Source: Cryobacterium algoritolerans (lineage in GTDB: Bacteria > Actinomycetota > Actinomycetes > Actinomycetales > Microbacteriaceae). Taken from it: a stretch of DNA of 64,000 nucleotides. Both the position numbers and the translations under genes were made by a program. The notes under the pieces were generated by a model. That model was not told where the DNA came from and ran no database searches. It saw nothing but the letters and a program-made list of their open reading frames with translations. Shown here one piece after another: positions 17,759 through 27,238 of the stretch (positions are counted from its first letter, which is position 1; each line of letters starts with the position of its first letter). The DNA lies in the NCBI RefSeq assembly GCF_004402785.1, contig NZ_SOFP01000071.1:1-64000 (forward strand), written 5' to 3'.

Positions 17759-19357
17759 CTACTCGGTCTTCTGTCCCGGCCCGTCCCGGTCGGAGAGCGG
17801 CCGGTTCGCGATCACCGGCATCTGGCCGGTGAAGCCGTCGCGGGCCGCCGCGATCTCGAGGATGCGCCCGCGACAGGCATACCAGCCGACGATCAAGGCG
17901 GGGACGATCAGCACGAGGGAACTGATGGTGAGCGTGCCGACCGGCCAGTCGAACGCCATCAGCACGAGCACCGCGACGAGGAAGGCCAGGCTGGCGTAGC
18001 CCGTGTACGGGGCCCCGAACATCCGAAAGGCCGGCCGTTCGAGGATGCCCTTCTTCGCCCACGCCTGCAGCCGGAGCTGGCAGAGCACGATCATGCCCCA
18101 GGCGCTGATGATGCCGATGGCAGCCATGTTGAGCACGATCTCGAAGGCCTCATCCGGCACGATCGCGTTCAGGCCGACGCCGAGCAGCGTGACCACGCCG
18201 GTGAGCAGGATGCCGCCGAACGGCACCCCGGTGCGGCTCACTTTGCCGGCGAACCGCGGCGCAGATCCCGCCAGCGACATCGAGCGCAGGATGCGCCCGG
18301 TCGAGTACAGGCCCGCATTCAGCGAGGACAGGGCGGCCGTGAGCACCACGAGATTCATGATCACGTCGACGCCGTCGACGCCGATGGTGCCGAAGAAGGT
18401 GACGAACGGGCTTTCCCCTGCCCTGTACGCCGTGTACGGCAGCAGCAGCGAGAGCAGCAGGATCGACCCGACGTAGAAGACGGCGATCCGCACGATCACG
18501 GTGTTGATCGCCTTCGGCATCACCGTCTCCGGGTGCTCGGTCTCCCCGGCGGTGGTGCCGACCAGCTCGATCGACGCGTAGGCGAACACGACGCCCTGCA
18601 CCACGAGTACGGAGGCGAGCAACCCGTTCGGGAACCAGCCTCCGTTGTCGTTGATCAGGCTGAACCCTGCCTCCTGGCCGGTGATCGGCGTGCCGAAGAG
18701 CACCATCCAGGTGCCCACCAGCAGGAAGGACACGATCGCCACGACCTTGATCAGCGCGAACCAGAACTCGAGCTCACCGAACACGCTCACCGAGAGCAGG
18801 TTCAGTGACAGGACAACGGCCAGGGCGATCAGCGCAAACAGCCACTGGGGTACGTCGCCGAACGGCGCCCAGTACTTGGCAAAGAAGTTCATGTATAGGG
18901 CCACGGCGGTGACGTCGACGATCGCGGTCATCACCCAGTTCACCCAGTAGAGCCAGCCGGTCACGAACGCGGCCTTCTCCCCGAAGAACTCGCGCGCGTA
19001 GGAGACGAAGGAACCGCTCGACGGGCGGTGCAGCACAAGCTCGCCGAGGGCCCGGAGGATCAGGAAGGCGAAGAAGCCGCAGATCGCGTAGACGAAGACC
19101 AGCGACGGCCCGGAGCTGGCGAGCCGGCCGCCCGCGCCGAGGAACAGGCCGGTGCCGATGGCCCCGCCGATCGCGATCATCTGCACCTGGCGGGCCTTGA
19201 GCCCCTTGTGGAGTCCGTCGTCCTCGTGCACGCTGAGGGCATCCGAGATGTGTTCGAGCGGGGTCTCCCTGGGGAGGCCCTGGTTTTCCCGACGTTCTCC
19301 GTGCGCGGTCTCGTGCGAGGCTGGAGGCCGTTCGGGCCCGTGGGTGGTGCTCGTCAT
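17759..19357 (-). CDS. Amino acid permease, AAT family
   Basis: This 532-aa proton-coupled permease has the twelve-helix APC layout. The signature of the amino acid transporter (AAT) family appears at the first helix: [43 protein letters not shown] and [20 protein letters not shown] are typical of the GabP/CycA/AnsP branch. The N-terminal about 70 residues are hydrophilic. The open frame extends to 19453, but ATG 19357 fits the divergent promoter region shared with mrpA. Candidate substrates are asparagine, D-serine/alanine/glycine or GABA; the sequence alone does not choose among them. Confidence 0.88.
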   Translation of the reverse strand: MTSTTHGPERPPASHETAHGERRENQGLPRETPLEHISDALSVHEDDGLHKGLKARQVQMIAIGGAIGTGLFLGAGGRLASSGPSLVFVYAICGFFAFLILRALGELVLHRPSSGSFVSYAREFFGEKAAFVTGWLYWVNWVMTAIVDVTAVALYMNFFAKYWAPFGDVPQWLFALIALAVVLSLNLLSVSVFGELEFWFALIKVVAIVSFLLVGTWMVLFGTPITGQEAGFSLINDNGGWFPNGLLASVLVVQGVVFAYASIELVGTTAGETEHPETVMPKAINTVIVRIAVFYVGSILLLSLLLPYTAYRAGESPFVTFFGTIGVDGVDVIMNLVVLTAALSSLNAGLYSTGRILRSMSLAGSAPRFAGKVSRTGVPFGGILLTGVVTLLGVGLNAIVPDEAFEIVLNMAAIGIISAWGMIVLCQLRLQAWAKKGILERPAFRMFGAPYTGYASLAFLVAVLVLMAFDWPVGTLTISSLVLIVPALIVGWYACRGRILEIAAARDGFTGQMPVIANRPLSDRDGPGQKTE

Positions 19358-19500
19358 GGGGCCGCTTCCGTTGTCCGGTTTTTCGCCAACACTATCGCGA
19401 CGACGTTCCCAGTCTCCTGTCGCAAACCCCCGGACGGGGCCCGAGGCAGGCATCCACTACACTGAATCCGACATTCTGACGGGGAGAGCCGGGAGGCCGC

Positions 19501-22428
19501 ATGGCGACAATCCTCCTGATTTTCCTGGTCCTGTCGCTTGTCACGCCGGCCCTGACCCGCCGTCTCGGCCCTCGAGTCTTCTACCTGATCGCCCTGCTCC
19601 CGGCGACGGCATTCGTCTTCACCCTCGGCCAGACCGGGCTCGTGACACACGGCGGGGCGGCCGTCGAGAGCATCCCGTGGATACCGCAGCTCGGAGTGGC
19701 CCTGTCCTTCCGCGTCGACGCCCTCGCCTGGTTGCTGGCCCTCGTCGTCACCGGGATCGGCGCGCTGGTACTCTTCTACTGCGCCCTCTACTTCACCGCG
19801 GACGAGTCGGCACTGAGCCGCTTCGCCGGCTGCCTGCTCGCCTTCGCCGGCACCATGTACGGGCTGGTCACCGCCGACGACATCGTTGTGATGTTCATGT
19901 TCTGGGAGATCACCAGCGTGCTCTCCTACCTTCTGATCGGCCACTACACCGCCAGGCGGGAGAGCAGGGGCGCGGCGCTGCAGGCGCTCCTGGTGACCAC
20001 GTTCGGCGGGCTGGTCATGCTGATCGGCGTGGTGCTGCTCAGCGTGCAGGCCGGCACCACCTCGCTCGCCCTGCTCGTCGCCGAGCCGGTCACCGGTCCG
20101 ATCGCCGGCTGGGCGGTGCTTCTGATCCTGGTCGGGGCCCTCTCCAAGTCGGCGCTGGTGCCCTTCCACTTCTGGCTGCCCGCAGCGATGGCCGCCCCGA
20201 CCCCGGTCAGTGCCTACCTGCACGCAGCGGCGATGGTCAAGGCCGGCATCTACCTGGTCGCCCGGCTCGCGCCCGGCTATGCGGACGTCGACGGGTGGCT
20301 GCCGGTGCTGGTGACGATCGGCGTCTGGACCATGCTCGTCGGCGCGTGGCGGTCCCTGCGCAACCACGACCTCAAACTGGTGCTGGCCTACGGCACGGTC
20401 AGCCAGCTGGGCTTCATCATGGTCGTGGTCGGCTTCGGCAGCCGGGACGCGGCGCTCGCCGGGGCGGCGCTCCTGCTCGCCCACGCCCTCTACAAGGCGG
20501 CGCTCTTCCTCGTCGTCGGCATCATCGACCACCGCGCCGGAACGCGGGACCTGCGGCGTCTCTCGGGCCTCGGCCGCAGTGAACCCGCTCTCGCCGTGAT
20601 TGCGCTCATCGCCGTGGCGTCGATGGCCGGGCTGCCGCCGCTGCTCGGCTTCGTCGCCAAGGAAGCCGTGTTCACGGCGTTTCTCGCGGCCGGCCTGGCC
20701 GGTGACGGCTGGGGCTGGGTCGCGCTCGTGGGCACTGGCGTCGGCTCGGTGCTGACCGTGGCGTACAGCATCCGTTTCTTCTGGGGTGCGTTCGGCAGCC
20801 GCCCCGCGATGGCGACCACCGCGCTGCACCCGAGCCGGTGGGACTTCGCCCTGGCGCCGGGCCTCCTCGCCGTCGCCACCCTCGCGCTCGGACCGCTGAG
20901 CGGCCTCCTCGATCCGCTGCTCTCGAGCTACGCGGACACGCTGGCCGGCGGCGGCGACTACCACCTGGCGCTCTGGCACGGACTCGAACCGGCCCTCCTG
21001 ATCGGCGTCGTCGTCGTGCTGGCCGGCGCCGCACTGTTCTGGCAGCGGCTGCGAGTGGCCAGGGCGCAGGCGAGGGTTCCGGACTGGATCGACGCCGGGC
21101 GCGGCTACGGGTCCCTCGTGCGCGCGGTCGATCGTTCGGCGGCCCGGGTCACCCGGTTAGCCCAACATGGCGGGCTGCCGCAGTACCTGGGCACGATCCT
21201 CGTCGTCTTCGTGCTCGCACTCGGTTTCGCGGCGTCGCTGAACCGAAGCTGGCCGGAGGCGCTCGTGCCCTGGGACTACCCAGGTCAGGCGCTGATCGCC
21301 CTGGTGGCGGCGATCGTGGCCGCCTGGGCCGCCCGGGTGGGCAAACGGATGACGTCGGTGCTGCTCGCGGGAGTCACCGGGTACGGCCTGGTGGCCCTGT
21401 TCGCCCTCCAGGGCGCCCCCGACCTCGCCCTGACCCAGGCGCTGGTCGAGACCATGACCCTCGTCGTCTTCGTGCTGGTTTTGCGGCGGCTGCCGACCCG
21501 GATCGCCCAGGCCAACCGCCCGGTCCATCGGCGGCGGCGGGCCCTGATCGGCGTGCTGGTCGGCGCGGTGATGGGCACCATCGCGGTGATCGCCCTCGGC
21601 GCCCGCCAGGACCCGGGCATCGCGGCGGAGCTGCCGCGCCTGACCCTCGAGGCTCACGGCACCAACATCGTCAACGTCATGCTCGTGGACATTCGGGCCT
21701 GGGACACGATGGGGGAGATCGCCGTGTTGATCGTCGTGGCCACCGGCGTCGCCAGCCTGCTTTTCGTCTCGGGGCGGGCCGTGCCCCTGCCGCGGCTGAA
21801 GGGGTCCCGCAGCCAGCGGGCGCCGCGCAACCGGCGACGCGTCGTCGCCGACCCGCACGCATCATCCGCCGGCCACGCCGTGAGCCGGCAGTCGTTCCTG
21901 CTGGGCGGCCGCACGATCCCGGCGGAGGACAGGTCGATCCTGATCGAGGTGCTGGTGCGCCTGCTCTTCCACCCCGCCATCATCGTGTCGGTCTACCTGC
22001 TCTTCGCGGGCCACAACGCGCCCGGCGGCGGGTTCGCCGGCGGGCTGCTGGCCGGCCTCGCGCTGGTCTCCCGCTACCTGGCCGGCGGCCGGTACGAACT
22101 CGGTGAGGCCGCGCCGATCGACCCGGGCAAGCTCCTCGGGCTCGGCGTCGTCCTCGCGGTCGGCACGGCGGTGGCGTCCCTCTTCTTCGCCGGGGTTCCG
22201 CTGGAGTCGGCCTACGCCGCCATCGACGTGCCCCTGCTCGGGCACCTCTCCTTCGGTACCTCCACCATCTTCGACATCGGGGTGTACCTCGTCGTGATCG
22301 GGCTCGCGCTGGACATCCTCCGCAGCCTCGGCAGCGAGATCGACCGGCAAAGCGAGGCGGGCGATGCAGCCGAGGCGGATTCCTCATCCGTGAGCGCGTC
22401 GACGCCGGTCACGGAGGTGCTGCCATGA
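19501..22428 (+). CDS. mrpA: Mrp cation/proton antiporter subunit A fused to subunit B
   Basis: This is the 975-aa large subunit of the multi-subunit Na+/H+ (or K+/H+) antiporter, homologous to the NuoL subunit of complex I. The N-terminal 500 residues carry the proton-translocation domain (DESALSRFAGCLLAFAG, FHFWLPAAMAAPTPVSAYLH, LKLVLAYGTVSQLGF). The C-terminal 150 residues (from about 815) are MrpB-like (FHPAIIVSVYLLFAGHNAPG). This explains why no separate mrpB follows. ATG 19501 has GGGAGG upstream, and a TACACT box at 19458. It heads six genes with overlapping start/stop codons. The complex acts in pH and sodium homeostasis at the cytoplasmic membrane. Confidence 0.96.
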   Translation: MATILLIFLVLSLVTPALTRRLGPRVFYLIALLPATAFVFTLGQTGLVTHGGAAVESIPWIPQLGVALSFRVDALAWLLALVVTGIGALVLFYCALYFTADESALSRFAGCLLAFAGTMYGLVTADDIVVMFMFWEITSVLSYLLIGHYTARRESRGAALQALLVTTFGGLVMLIGVVLLSVQAGTTSLALLVAEPVTGPIAGWAVLLILVGALSKSALVPFHFWLPAAMAAPTPVSAYLHAAAMVKAGIYLVARLAPGYADVDGWLPVLVTIGVWTMLVGAWRSLRNHDLKLVLAYGTVSQLGFIMVVVGFGSRDAALAGAALLLAHALYKAALFLVVGIIDHRAGTRDLRRLSGLGRSEPALAVIALIAVASMAGLPPLLGFVAKEAVFTAFLAAGLAGDGWGWVALVGTGVGSVLTVAYSIRFFWGAFGSRPAMATTALHPSRWDFALAPGLLAVATLALGPLSGLLDPLLSSYADTLAGGGDYHLALWHGLEPALLIGVVVVLAGAALFWQRLRVARAQARVPDWIDAGRGYGSLVRAVDRSAARVTRLAQHGGLPQYLGTILVVFVLALGFAASLNRSWPEALVPWDYPGQALIALVAAIVAAWAARVGKRMTSVLLAGVTGYGLVALFALQGAPDLALTQALVETMTLVVFVLVLRRLPTRIAQANRPVHRRRRALIGVLVGAVMGTIAVIALGARQDPGIAAELPRLTLEAHGTNIVNVMLVDIRAWDTMGEIAVLIVVATGVASLLFVSGRAVPLPRLKGSRSQRAPRNRRRVVADPHASSAGHAVSRQSFLLGGRTIPAEDRSILIEVLVRLLFHPAIIVSVYLLFAGHNAPGGGFAGGLLAGLALVSRYLAGGRYELGEAAPIDPGKLLGLGVVLAVGTAVASLFFAGVPLESAYAAIDVPLLGHLSFGTSTIFDIGVYLVVIGLALDILRSLGSEIDRQSEAGDAAEADSSSVSASTPVTEVLP

Positions 22429-22871
22429 GCGCGTCCCTGACCCTCGTGGTGCTGATGGCCGTGCTGTACGCGGCGGGCGTCTACATCATGCTCGAGCGCA
22501 GCCTCACCCGGGTGCTGATCGGTTTCGTGCTCGTCGGCAACGCCACCAACCTGCTCATCTTCATCATGAGCGGCCGCCCGGGCGGCTCGCCGATCATCAC
22601 GGGCACGGCCCGGGACGCGAACATGGCCGATCCGGTTCCGCAGGTGCTGATGCTGACGGCCATCGTGATCAACTTCGGGATCACGGCGCTCATCCTCGCC
22701 CTGATCTACCGGTCATGGTGGTTGGCCCGGCTCGGCGACGAGGGCGACGACCTCACCGACGAGCATGCCGGCGAGACCGCGTCGTCGTCGGAGGAGAACT
22801 TCCGGTCCTCCTCCGACGACGATGCCGCCGTGCAGGCGTCCCTTGACGCCGGCGCGGAGGATGCCCCATGA
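22425..22871 (+). CDS. mrpC: Mrp antiporter subunit C
   Basis: This 148-aa NuoK-like subunit has three transmembrane helices and the conserved GVYIMLERSLTRVLIGFVL and VLMLTAIVINFGITALIL segments. The C-terminal 45 residues are acidic and Ser-rich, longer than in typical MrpC. ATG overlaps the mrpA stop (ATGA). Confidence 0.95.
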   Translation: MSASLTLVVLMAVLYAAGVYIMLERSLTRVLIGFVLVGNATNLLIFIMSGRPGGSPIITGTARDANMADPVPQVLMLTAIVINFGITALILALIYRSWWLARLGDEGDDLTDEHAGETASSSEENFRSSSDDDAAVQASLDAGAEDAP

Positions 22872-24436
22872 ACGCGATGAGCATCCTGGTGCCCCTTGTC
22901 GTTGCGATCCCGTTGATCGGCTCGGCGGTCACCCTTGCCCTCGGCCGGCGGCACAGCCGGCAGATCACGGTGAGCGTCGTCTCGCTGACCCTGGTCGTGC
23001 TGGCCGCAGCGGCGCTCCTCGTGCTGGTCGACCGGCACGGCCCCGCCGTCGTGCACGTCGGCGGCTGGCAGGCGCCGTGGGGGATCGTGCTCGTCGTCGA
23101 CCGGTTGTCGGCGCTGATGCTGCTGATCTCGGCCCTGATGCTACTCGGAGTGCTGCTCTTCGCGGTCGGCCAGGGCATCGTCGACGGCGACAGCGAGACC
23201 CCGGTGTCGATCTTCCATCCCAGCTACCTGGTGCTGGCGGCCGGCCTGTTCAACGCTTTCATCGCAGGCGACCTGTTCAACCTCTACGTCGGGTTCGAGA
23301 TGCTCCTCTCGGCCAGCTACGTGCTGCTCACCCTCGGCGGCACGGGAGCGCGCATCCGGGCCGGCGTCACCTACATCGTCGTCAGCCTGGTCTCCTCCGT
23401 GCTCTTTCTCAGCGCGATCGCCCTGGTCTACGGCGCGACCGGCACGGTGACCCTCGCCCTGCTGGCCGAACGCATCCCGGCGCTCCCGACCGGGATACAA
23501 CTCATCCTCGGGCTGATGCTGCTGCTGGCATTCTCGGTGAAGGCCGCCGTGTTCCCGCTGTCGTTCTGGCTGCCGGATTCCTACCCGACCGCTCCAGCCC
23601 CCGTCACGGCAGTGTTCGCCGGCCTGCTGACCAAGGTCGGCGTCTACGCCATCCTGCGCACCCAGACGCTGCTCTTCCCCGAGAACCCGTTCTCGGTTCC
23701 ACTGTTGGTGGTGGCGATGCTCACGATGCTGGTCGGCATCCTCGGCGCCCTCGCCCAGGCCGACATCAAACGGCTGCTGTCGTTCACGCTGGTCAGCCAT
23801 ATCGGCTACCTGATCTTCGGCATCGCCATCGGCACCCCGCTCGCCCTCGCGGCGACCATCTTCTACCTGGTGCACCACATCTCCGTGCAGACCACGCTGT
23901 TCCTCTGCGCCGGCCTGGTCGAGCGGGTCGGCGGCACCACCTCGCTGGCCAGGCTCGGCGGTATGCTCAAGGCCGCCCCCGTCGTCGCCGTGCTCTTCTT
24001 CGTCGGCGCCCTCAACCTCGGCGGGATCCCGCCGTTCTCCGGCTTCCTCGGCAAACTCGCGTTGTTCCAGGCCGGTGCCGAACTGGGTACCCCGCTCGCG
24101 TACGCCGGCCTCGCCGCGGGCGCCGTCACCTCCCTGCTCACCCTCTACGCGCTCGCCCGGGCCTGGAACATGGCCTTCTGGCGTCCCCGCCGGGAGGTCG
24201 AGAACTACGAGTCGAGCATGCTCGACCGGCTCACCGACGACCCGCACGATCAGGGGAGCGTCATCACCAAGACCGTGTCCGCGCTGATGGTCGGCGCCAC
24301 GGCGGCCATGCTCCTTCTCACGCTGAGCCTCACGGTCTTCGCCGGCCCCGTCTTCGCCTTCGCCGCACGCGCCGCGGCGGACGTCGAGGCGCCGGCCACC
24401 TACATCGACGCCGTCTTCCCGAACGGAACGCCATGA
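22868..24436 (+). CDS. mrpD: Mrp antiporter subunit D
   Basis: This 522-aa NuoM/N-like proton-translocating subunit has about fourteen helices. Conserved stretches include FNLYVGFEMLLSASYVLLTL (carrying the key Glu), VKAAVFPLSFWLPDSYPTAP (Lys) and GNIPPFSG-type NLGGIPPFSGFLGKLALF. It overlaps mrpC by ATGA and mrpE by four bases. It is required with MrpA for the antiport activity of the complex. Confidence 0.96.
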   Translation: MNAMSILVPLVVAIPLIGSAVTLALGRRHSRQITVSVVSLTLVVLAAAALLVLVDRHGPAVVHVGGWQAPWGIVLVVDRLSALMLLISALMLLGVLLFAVGQGIVDGDSETPVSIFHPSYLVLAAGLFNAFIAGDLFNLYVGFEMLLSASYVLLTLGGTGARIRAGVTYIVVSLVSSVLFLSAIALVYGATGTVTLALLAERIPALPTGIQLILGLMLLLAFSVKAAVFPLSFWLPDSYPTAPAPVTAVFAGLLTKVGVYAILRTQTLLFPENPFSVPLLVVAMLTMLVGILGALAQADIKRLLSFTLVSHIGYLIFGIAIGTPLALAATIFYLVHHISVQTTLFLCAGLVERVGGTTSLARLGGMLKAAPVVAVLFFVGALNLGGIPPFSGFLGKLALFQAGAELGTPLAYAGLAAGAVTSLLTLYALARAWNMAFWRPRREVENYESSMLDRLTDDPHDQGSVITKTVSALMVGATAAMLLLTLSLTVFAGPVFAFAARAAADVEAPATYIDAVFPNGTP

Positions 24437-25023
24437 GCACCCCGCGGGAACGCCTCGCCGGAGCGGTGAACCAGTCACCACTGTTCCTCGGGCTCGTCGC
24501 CCTGTGGATGCTGCTCTGGGGTCGGTTCGGCTGGCTTGAGCTCCTCACCGGGGCGCTGCTGGCCGGGCTGGTCTCCGTCATCTTCTACCTCCCGGCTGTG
24601 CAGCTGAGCGGGCGGCTGAACCCGTGGCACAGCGCCCGGTTCTTCCTCCGGCTCCTCGCCGACATCGTGCGGGCCTCGGTGCAGGTGGCCGCGCTCGCCC
24701 TCTCGCCGCGGTACCGCCCCGGCAACGCCATCCTCGCCGTCGGGTTGAACACCCGAAATGACCTGATCCTGACCTGGACCGCCGTGGCCACCTCGATCGT
24801 GCCCGGTTCGATCGTGGTCGACGTTGACCGGGTGGGCTCGACCCTCTACCTGCACGTGCTGAACGTGCACACGGCAGGGCAGGCCGACCGGTTCCGGGCG
24901 AGCGTACTCGAGACCGAGCGGCGGATCGTGCTGGCCTTCGGGTCGCGGGAGGACGTCGAACGGATCAGGTCCGGCCCGGCCGGGGCGGATGCCGCCCCCG
25001 ATAATAATGGGGGAGCCGGCTGA
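24433..25023 (+). CDS. mrpE: Mrp antiporter subunit E
   Basis: This 196-aa subunit has two or three N-terminal helices (LGLVALWMLLWGRFGWLEL) and a soluble region with TSIVPGSIVVDVD and LYLHVLNVH, both hallmarks of MrpE. ATG 24433 overlaps the mrpD stop. The same frame is open upstream through mrpD, but only this start gives a family-length product. Its stop overlaps the mrpF ATG by one base (TGATG). Confidence 0.94.
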   Translation: MSTPRERLAGAVNQSPLFLGLVALWMLLWGRFGWLELLTGALLAGLVSVIFYLPAVQLSGRLNPWHSARFFLRLLADIVRASVQVAALALSPRYRPGNAILAVGLNTRNDLILTWTAVATSIVPGSIVVDVDRVGSTLYLHVLNVHTAGQADRFRASVLETERRIVLAFGSREDVERIRSGPAGADAAPDNNGGAG

Positions 25024-25286
25024 TGGAGATCGTGGTCATCGTCGCCGGACTCTTGTTCGGCGCCGGCGCGCTCTGCGCCGTCTACCGCATCATCCGGGGT
25101 CCCTCCGTGTTGGACCGGGTGGTCGCCTGCGACGTGCTCGTCGCCACGGTGATCTGCGCGCTCGGCGCCGAAATGGCTCTCAACCGCCACACCGACAATC
25201 TTGCCGTGCTGCTGGTGCTCGCGCTGTTCGCCGTGCTCGGGTCGCTCAGCGTCGCCCGGTTCCTCCCGGGAAAGGGAAAATCGTGA
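25023..25286 (+). CDS. mrpF: Mrp antiporter subunit F
   Basis: This 87-aa, three-helix subunit carries the family segment YRIIRGPSVLDRVVACDVL. It is coupled to mrpE (TGATG) and to mrpG (GTGA overlap at 25283). Confidence 0.94.
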   Translation: MEIVVIVAGLLFGAGALCAVYRIIRGPSVLDRVVACDVLVATVICALGAEMALNRHTDNLAVLLVLALFAVLGSLSVARFLPGKGKS

Positions 25287-25642
25287 ACGACCTGGCACGG
25301 GAGATCCTGACCGCGGTCCTCGTACTCGCGGCGGCCGTGATGTGCTTCGCGGCCGGGGTCGGCGTCATCCGTTTTCCCGACGTGCTCAGCAGGCTGCACG
25401 CGGCCACGAAACCGCAGATTCTCGGCCTGATCGCGGTGACGGTCGACATCGCGGTGAACGACTTCAGTCTCGGCACGGTCACCCTTGTCGCCGCCATCGT
25501 CGCATTCCAGGTTCTCACCGCGCCGATGGCGGCCCATCTCGTGGCGCGGGCCGCCTACGCGCAGGGCCATCCGCGGCCGGACCTGCTCTTCGTCGACGAG
25601 TTAGCCCCGGCCGATCGAAATCCTCCCCGCGGCGACTGGTAG
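25283..25642 (+). CDS. mrpG: Mrp antiporter subunit G
   Basis: This 119-aa, three-helix subunit has GVGVIRFPDVLSRLHAATKP, the conserved MrpG motif, and the C-terminal VLTAPMAAHLVARAAY. GTG 25283 overlaps the mrpF stop. The stop codon TAG (25640-25642) is also the first half of the -10 box of the following riboswitch transcript. The mrp operon and the glyA promoter are therefore directly abutted. Confidence 0.94.
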   Translation: MNDLAREILTAVLVLAAAVMCFAAGVGVIRFPDVLSRLHAATKPQILGLIAVTVDIAVNDFSLGTVTLVAAIVAFQVLTAPMAAHLVARAAYAQGHPRPDLLFVDELAPADRNPPRGDW

Positions 25643-25645
25643 GAT
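25640..25645 (+). promoter_or_regulatory. -10 box of the ZTP riboswitch-glyA transcript
   Basis: TAGGAT overlaps the mrpG stop codon. The expected start, about 7 nt further on (25651-25652), coincides with the first base of riboswitch helix P1. Confidence 0.55.
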
Positions 25646-25651
25646 TATTCC

Positions 25652-25735
25652 TGTCGCAACTGGCGTAGCACGAAAGATGGGTCACCATCGGGGAGCGACT
25701 GACACGGTTAGTGGCCGCACGCCTGGGCCACGACG
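25652..25735 (+). promoter_or_regulatory. ZTP (pfl-motif) riboswitch controlling glyA
   Basis: The leader fits the ZTP/ZMP riboswitch. P1 is formed by GTCGC (25653-25657) with GCGAC (25695-25699). The conserved ACTGGCG follows P1. P2 is GATGG/CCATC (25676-25689) followed by GGGGAGCGAC. A downstream hairpin GTGGCC/GGCCAC (25711-25731) carries CGCCTGGGC. CGCC in its loop can pair with GGCG (25662-25665) to make the pseudoknot of this class. The ligand signals 10-formyl-THF shortage, and glyA is a classic target. No oligo-U terminator follows. A weak hairpin around AAGGAG (GTCT/AGAC, 25763-25774) hints at translational control. Confidence 0.85.
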
Positions 25736-25777
25736 ATTAATCATCACGTCGTTAACCAATTCGTCTAAGGAGACCCC

Positions 25778-27076
25778 GTGTCCGATTCCGTGCCATCCAC
25801 CGTTCTGAACTCCACCTTCAACGAGCCGCTCGAAGTCGTCGACCCCGAGATCGCCGCCGTGCTCGAGCTGGAGCTCGGCCGCCAGCGCGACTACCTCGAG
25901 ATGATCGCGAGCGAGAACTTCGTGCCCCGTGCCATCCTGCAGTCTCAGGGTTCCGTGCTCACCAACAAGTACGCCGAGGGCTACCCCGGCCGCCGCTACT
26001 ACGGCGGTTGTGAGTACGTCGACGTGGCAGAGCAGCTTGCGATCGACCGGGCCAAGGCCCTCTTCGGCGCCGAGTACGCGAACGTGCAGCCGCACTCCGG
26101 CGCCACCGCGAACGCCGCCGTGCTCGCCGCGATCGCCGCGCCGGGCGACACCATCCTGGGCCTCGAGCTCGCCCACGGCGGGCACCTCACCCACGGCATG
26201 AAGCTCAACTTCTCCGGCAAGCTCTACAACCCGGTGGCCTACGGCGTGGATCCGACCACCTTCCTGATCGACATGGACGTCGTGCACGAGAAGGCCCTCG
26301 AGACCAGGCCCAAGGTCATCATCGCCGGCTGGTCGGCGTACCCGCGTCACCTCGACTTCGCGGCCTTCCGCAGCATCGCCGACGAGGTCGGCGCCATGCT
26401 CTGGGTAGACATGGCCCACTTCGCCGGCCTCGTCGCCGCCGGCCTGCACCCGTCCCCGGTTCCCTACGCGGATGTCGTGTCCACCACCGTGCACAAGACC
26501 CTCGCCGGTCCCCGCTCCGGTTTGATCCTCGCGCGCGACATGACGCTGGCGAAGAAGCTCAACTCCAATGTGTTCCCCGGCCAGCAGGGCGGCCCGCTGA
26601 TGCACGTGATCGCCGCCAAGGCGACCGCGTTCAAGCTCGCGGGGGAACCCGAGTTCAAGGAGCGTCAGGAGCGTACCCTACGCGGGGCGAGCATCCTTGC
26701 GGACCGTCTGATGGCGGATGACTCGCGCGCGGGCGGCGTCGACGTGCTCACCGGCGGCACCGACGTGCACCTCGTTCTCGCAGACCTCCGCAACTCGCCC
26801 ATCAACGGGCAGCAGGCTGAGGACGCCCTGCACGCGGTCGGCATCACGGTAAACCGCAACTCTGTGCCGTTCGACCCGCGCCCGCCGATGGTCACCAGCG
26901 GCCTGCGGATCGGCACGCCCGCCCTGGCAACCCGCGGCTTCGGTGACGAGGAGTTCACGGTCGTCGCCGACGTGATCGCCGAGGCCCTCAAGCCGGACGC
27001 CGACATCCAGGCCCTCCGCGCCCGGGTCAGGGTGCTCACCGAGGCCTTCCCGCTGTACCCCGGCCTGCAGCAGTAG
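25778..27076 (+). CDS. glyA: Serine hydroxymethyltransferase
   Basis: This 432-aa PLP enzyme interconverts serine and glycine while forming 5,10-methylene-THF, the main entry of one-carbon units. Visible hallmarks are [51 protein letters not shown] and the PLP lysine Lys240 in [17 protein letters not shown] 25778 has AAGGAG five bases upstream, and the leader contains a ZTP riboswitch. folD follows after a long inverted repeat. Confidence 0.98.
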   Translation: MSDSVPSTVLNSTFNEPLEVVDPEIAAVLELELGRQRDYLEMIASENFVPRAILQSQGSVLTNKYAEGYPGRRYYGGCEYVDVAEQLAIDRAKALFGAEYANVQPHSGATANAAVLAAIAAPGDTILGLELAHGGHLTHGMKLNFSGKLYNPVAYGVDPTTFLIDMDVVHEKALETRPKVIIAGWSAYPRHLDFAAFRSIADEVGAMLWVDMAHFAGLVAAGLHPSPVPYADVVSTTVHKTLAGPRSGLILARDMTLAKKLNSNVFPGQQGGPLMHVIAAKATAFKLAGEPEFKERQERTLRGASILADRLMADDSRAGGVDVLTGGTDVHLVLADLRNSPINGQQAEDALHAVGITVNRNSVPFDPRPPMVTSGLRIGTPALATRGFGDEEFTVVADVIAEALKPDADIQALRARVRVLTEAFPLYPGLQQ

Positions 27077-27085
27077 TCCCCGTTT

Positions 27086-27172
27086 GGTCGAATTCGACGG
27101 AGATTTTCGGACAATCGGGCTTGTGAAGCCTGGATCCGAGGTTCTCAGCCAGAATCTCCGTCGAATTCGACC
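27086..27172. repeat. Long inverted repeat between glyA and folD
   Basis: Two perfect 20-nt arms (GGTCGAATTCGACGGAGATT at 27086-27105, complement at 27153-27172) enclose 47 nt. Each arm itself contains the palindrome TCGAATTCGA. The segment TTCGACGGAGATT is shared, with one difference, with the arm region of the inverted repeat at 33789-33855 (33847-33859). It may act as a terminator or attenuator, or be a mobile palindromic element. Confidence 0.85.
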
Positions 27173-27238
27173 GGGCGGATCGGTTTGGTCAGCGGGGCAG
27201 TCTGCCGTGCTCGCGACCTTCGAACGATTGGATCCACC

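Noticed and set aside
22765-25023. 752-aa frame that would fuse an Arg-rich protein to MrpE
   Set aside because: Only the last 196 codons are MrpE-like; the upstream part is the out-of-frame reading of mrpD.
25652-25735. Tetrahydrofolate or glycine riboswitch upstream of glyA
   Set aside because: The conserved blocks and pseudoknot fit the ZTP/pfl motif, and no tandem glycine aptamer architecture is seen.
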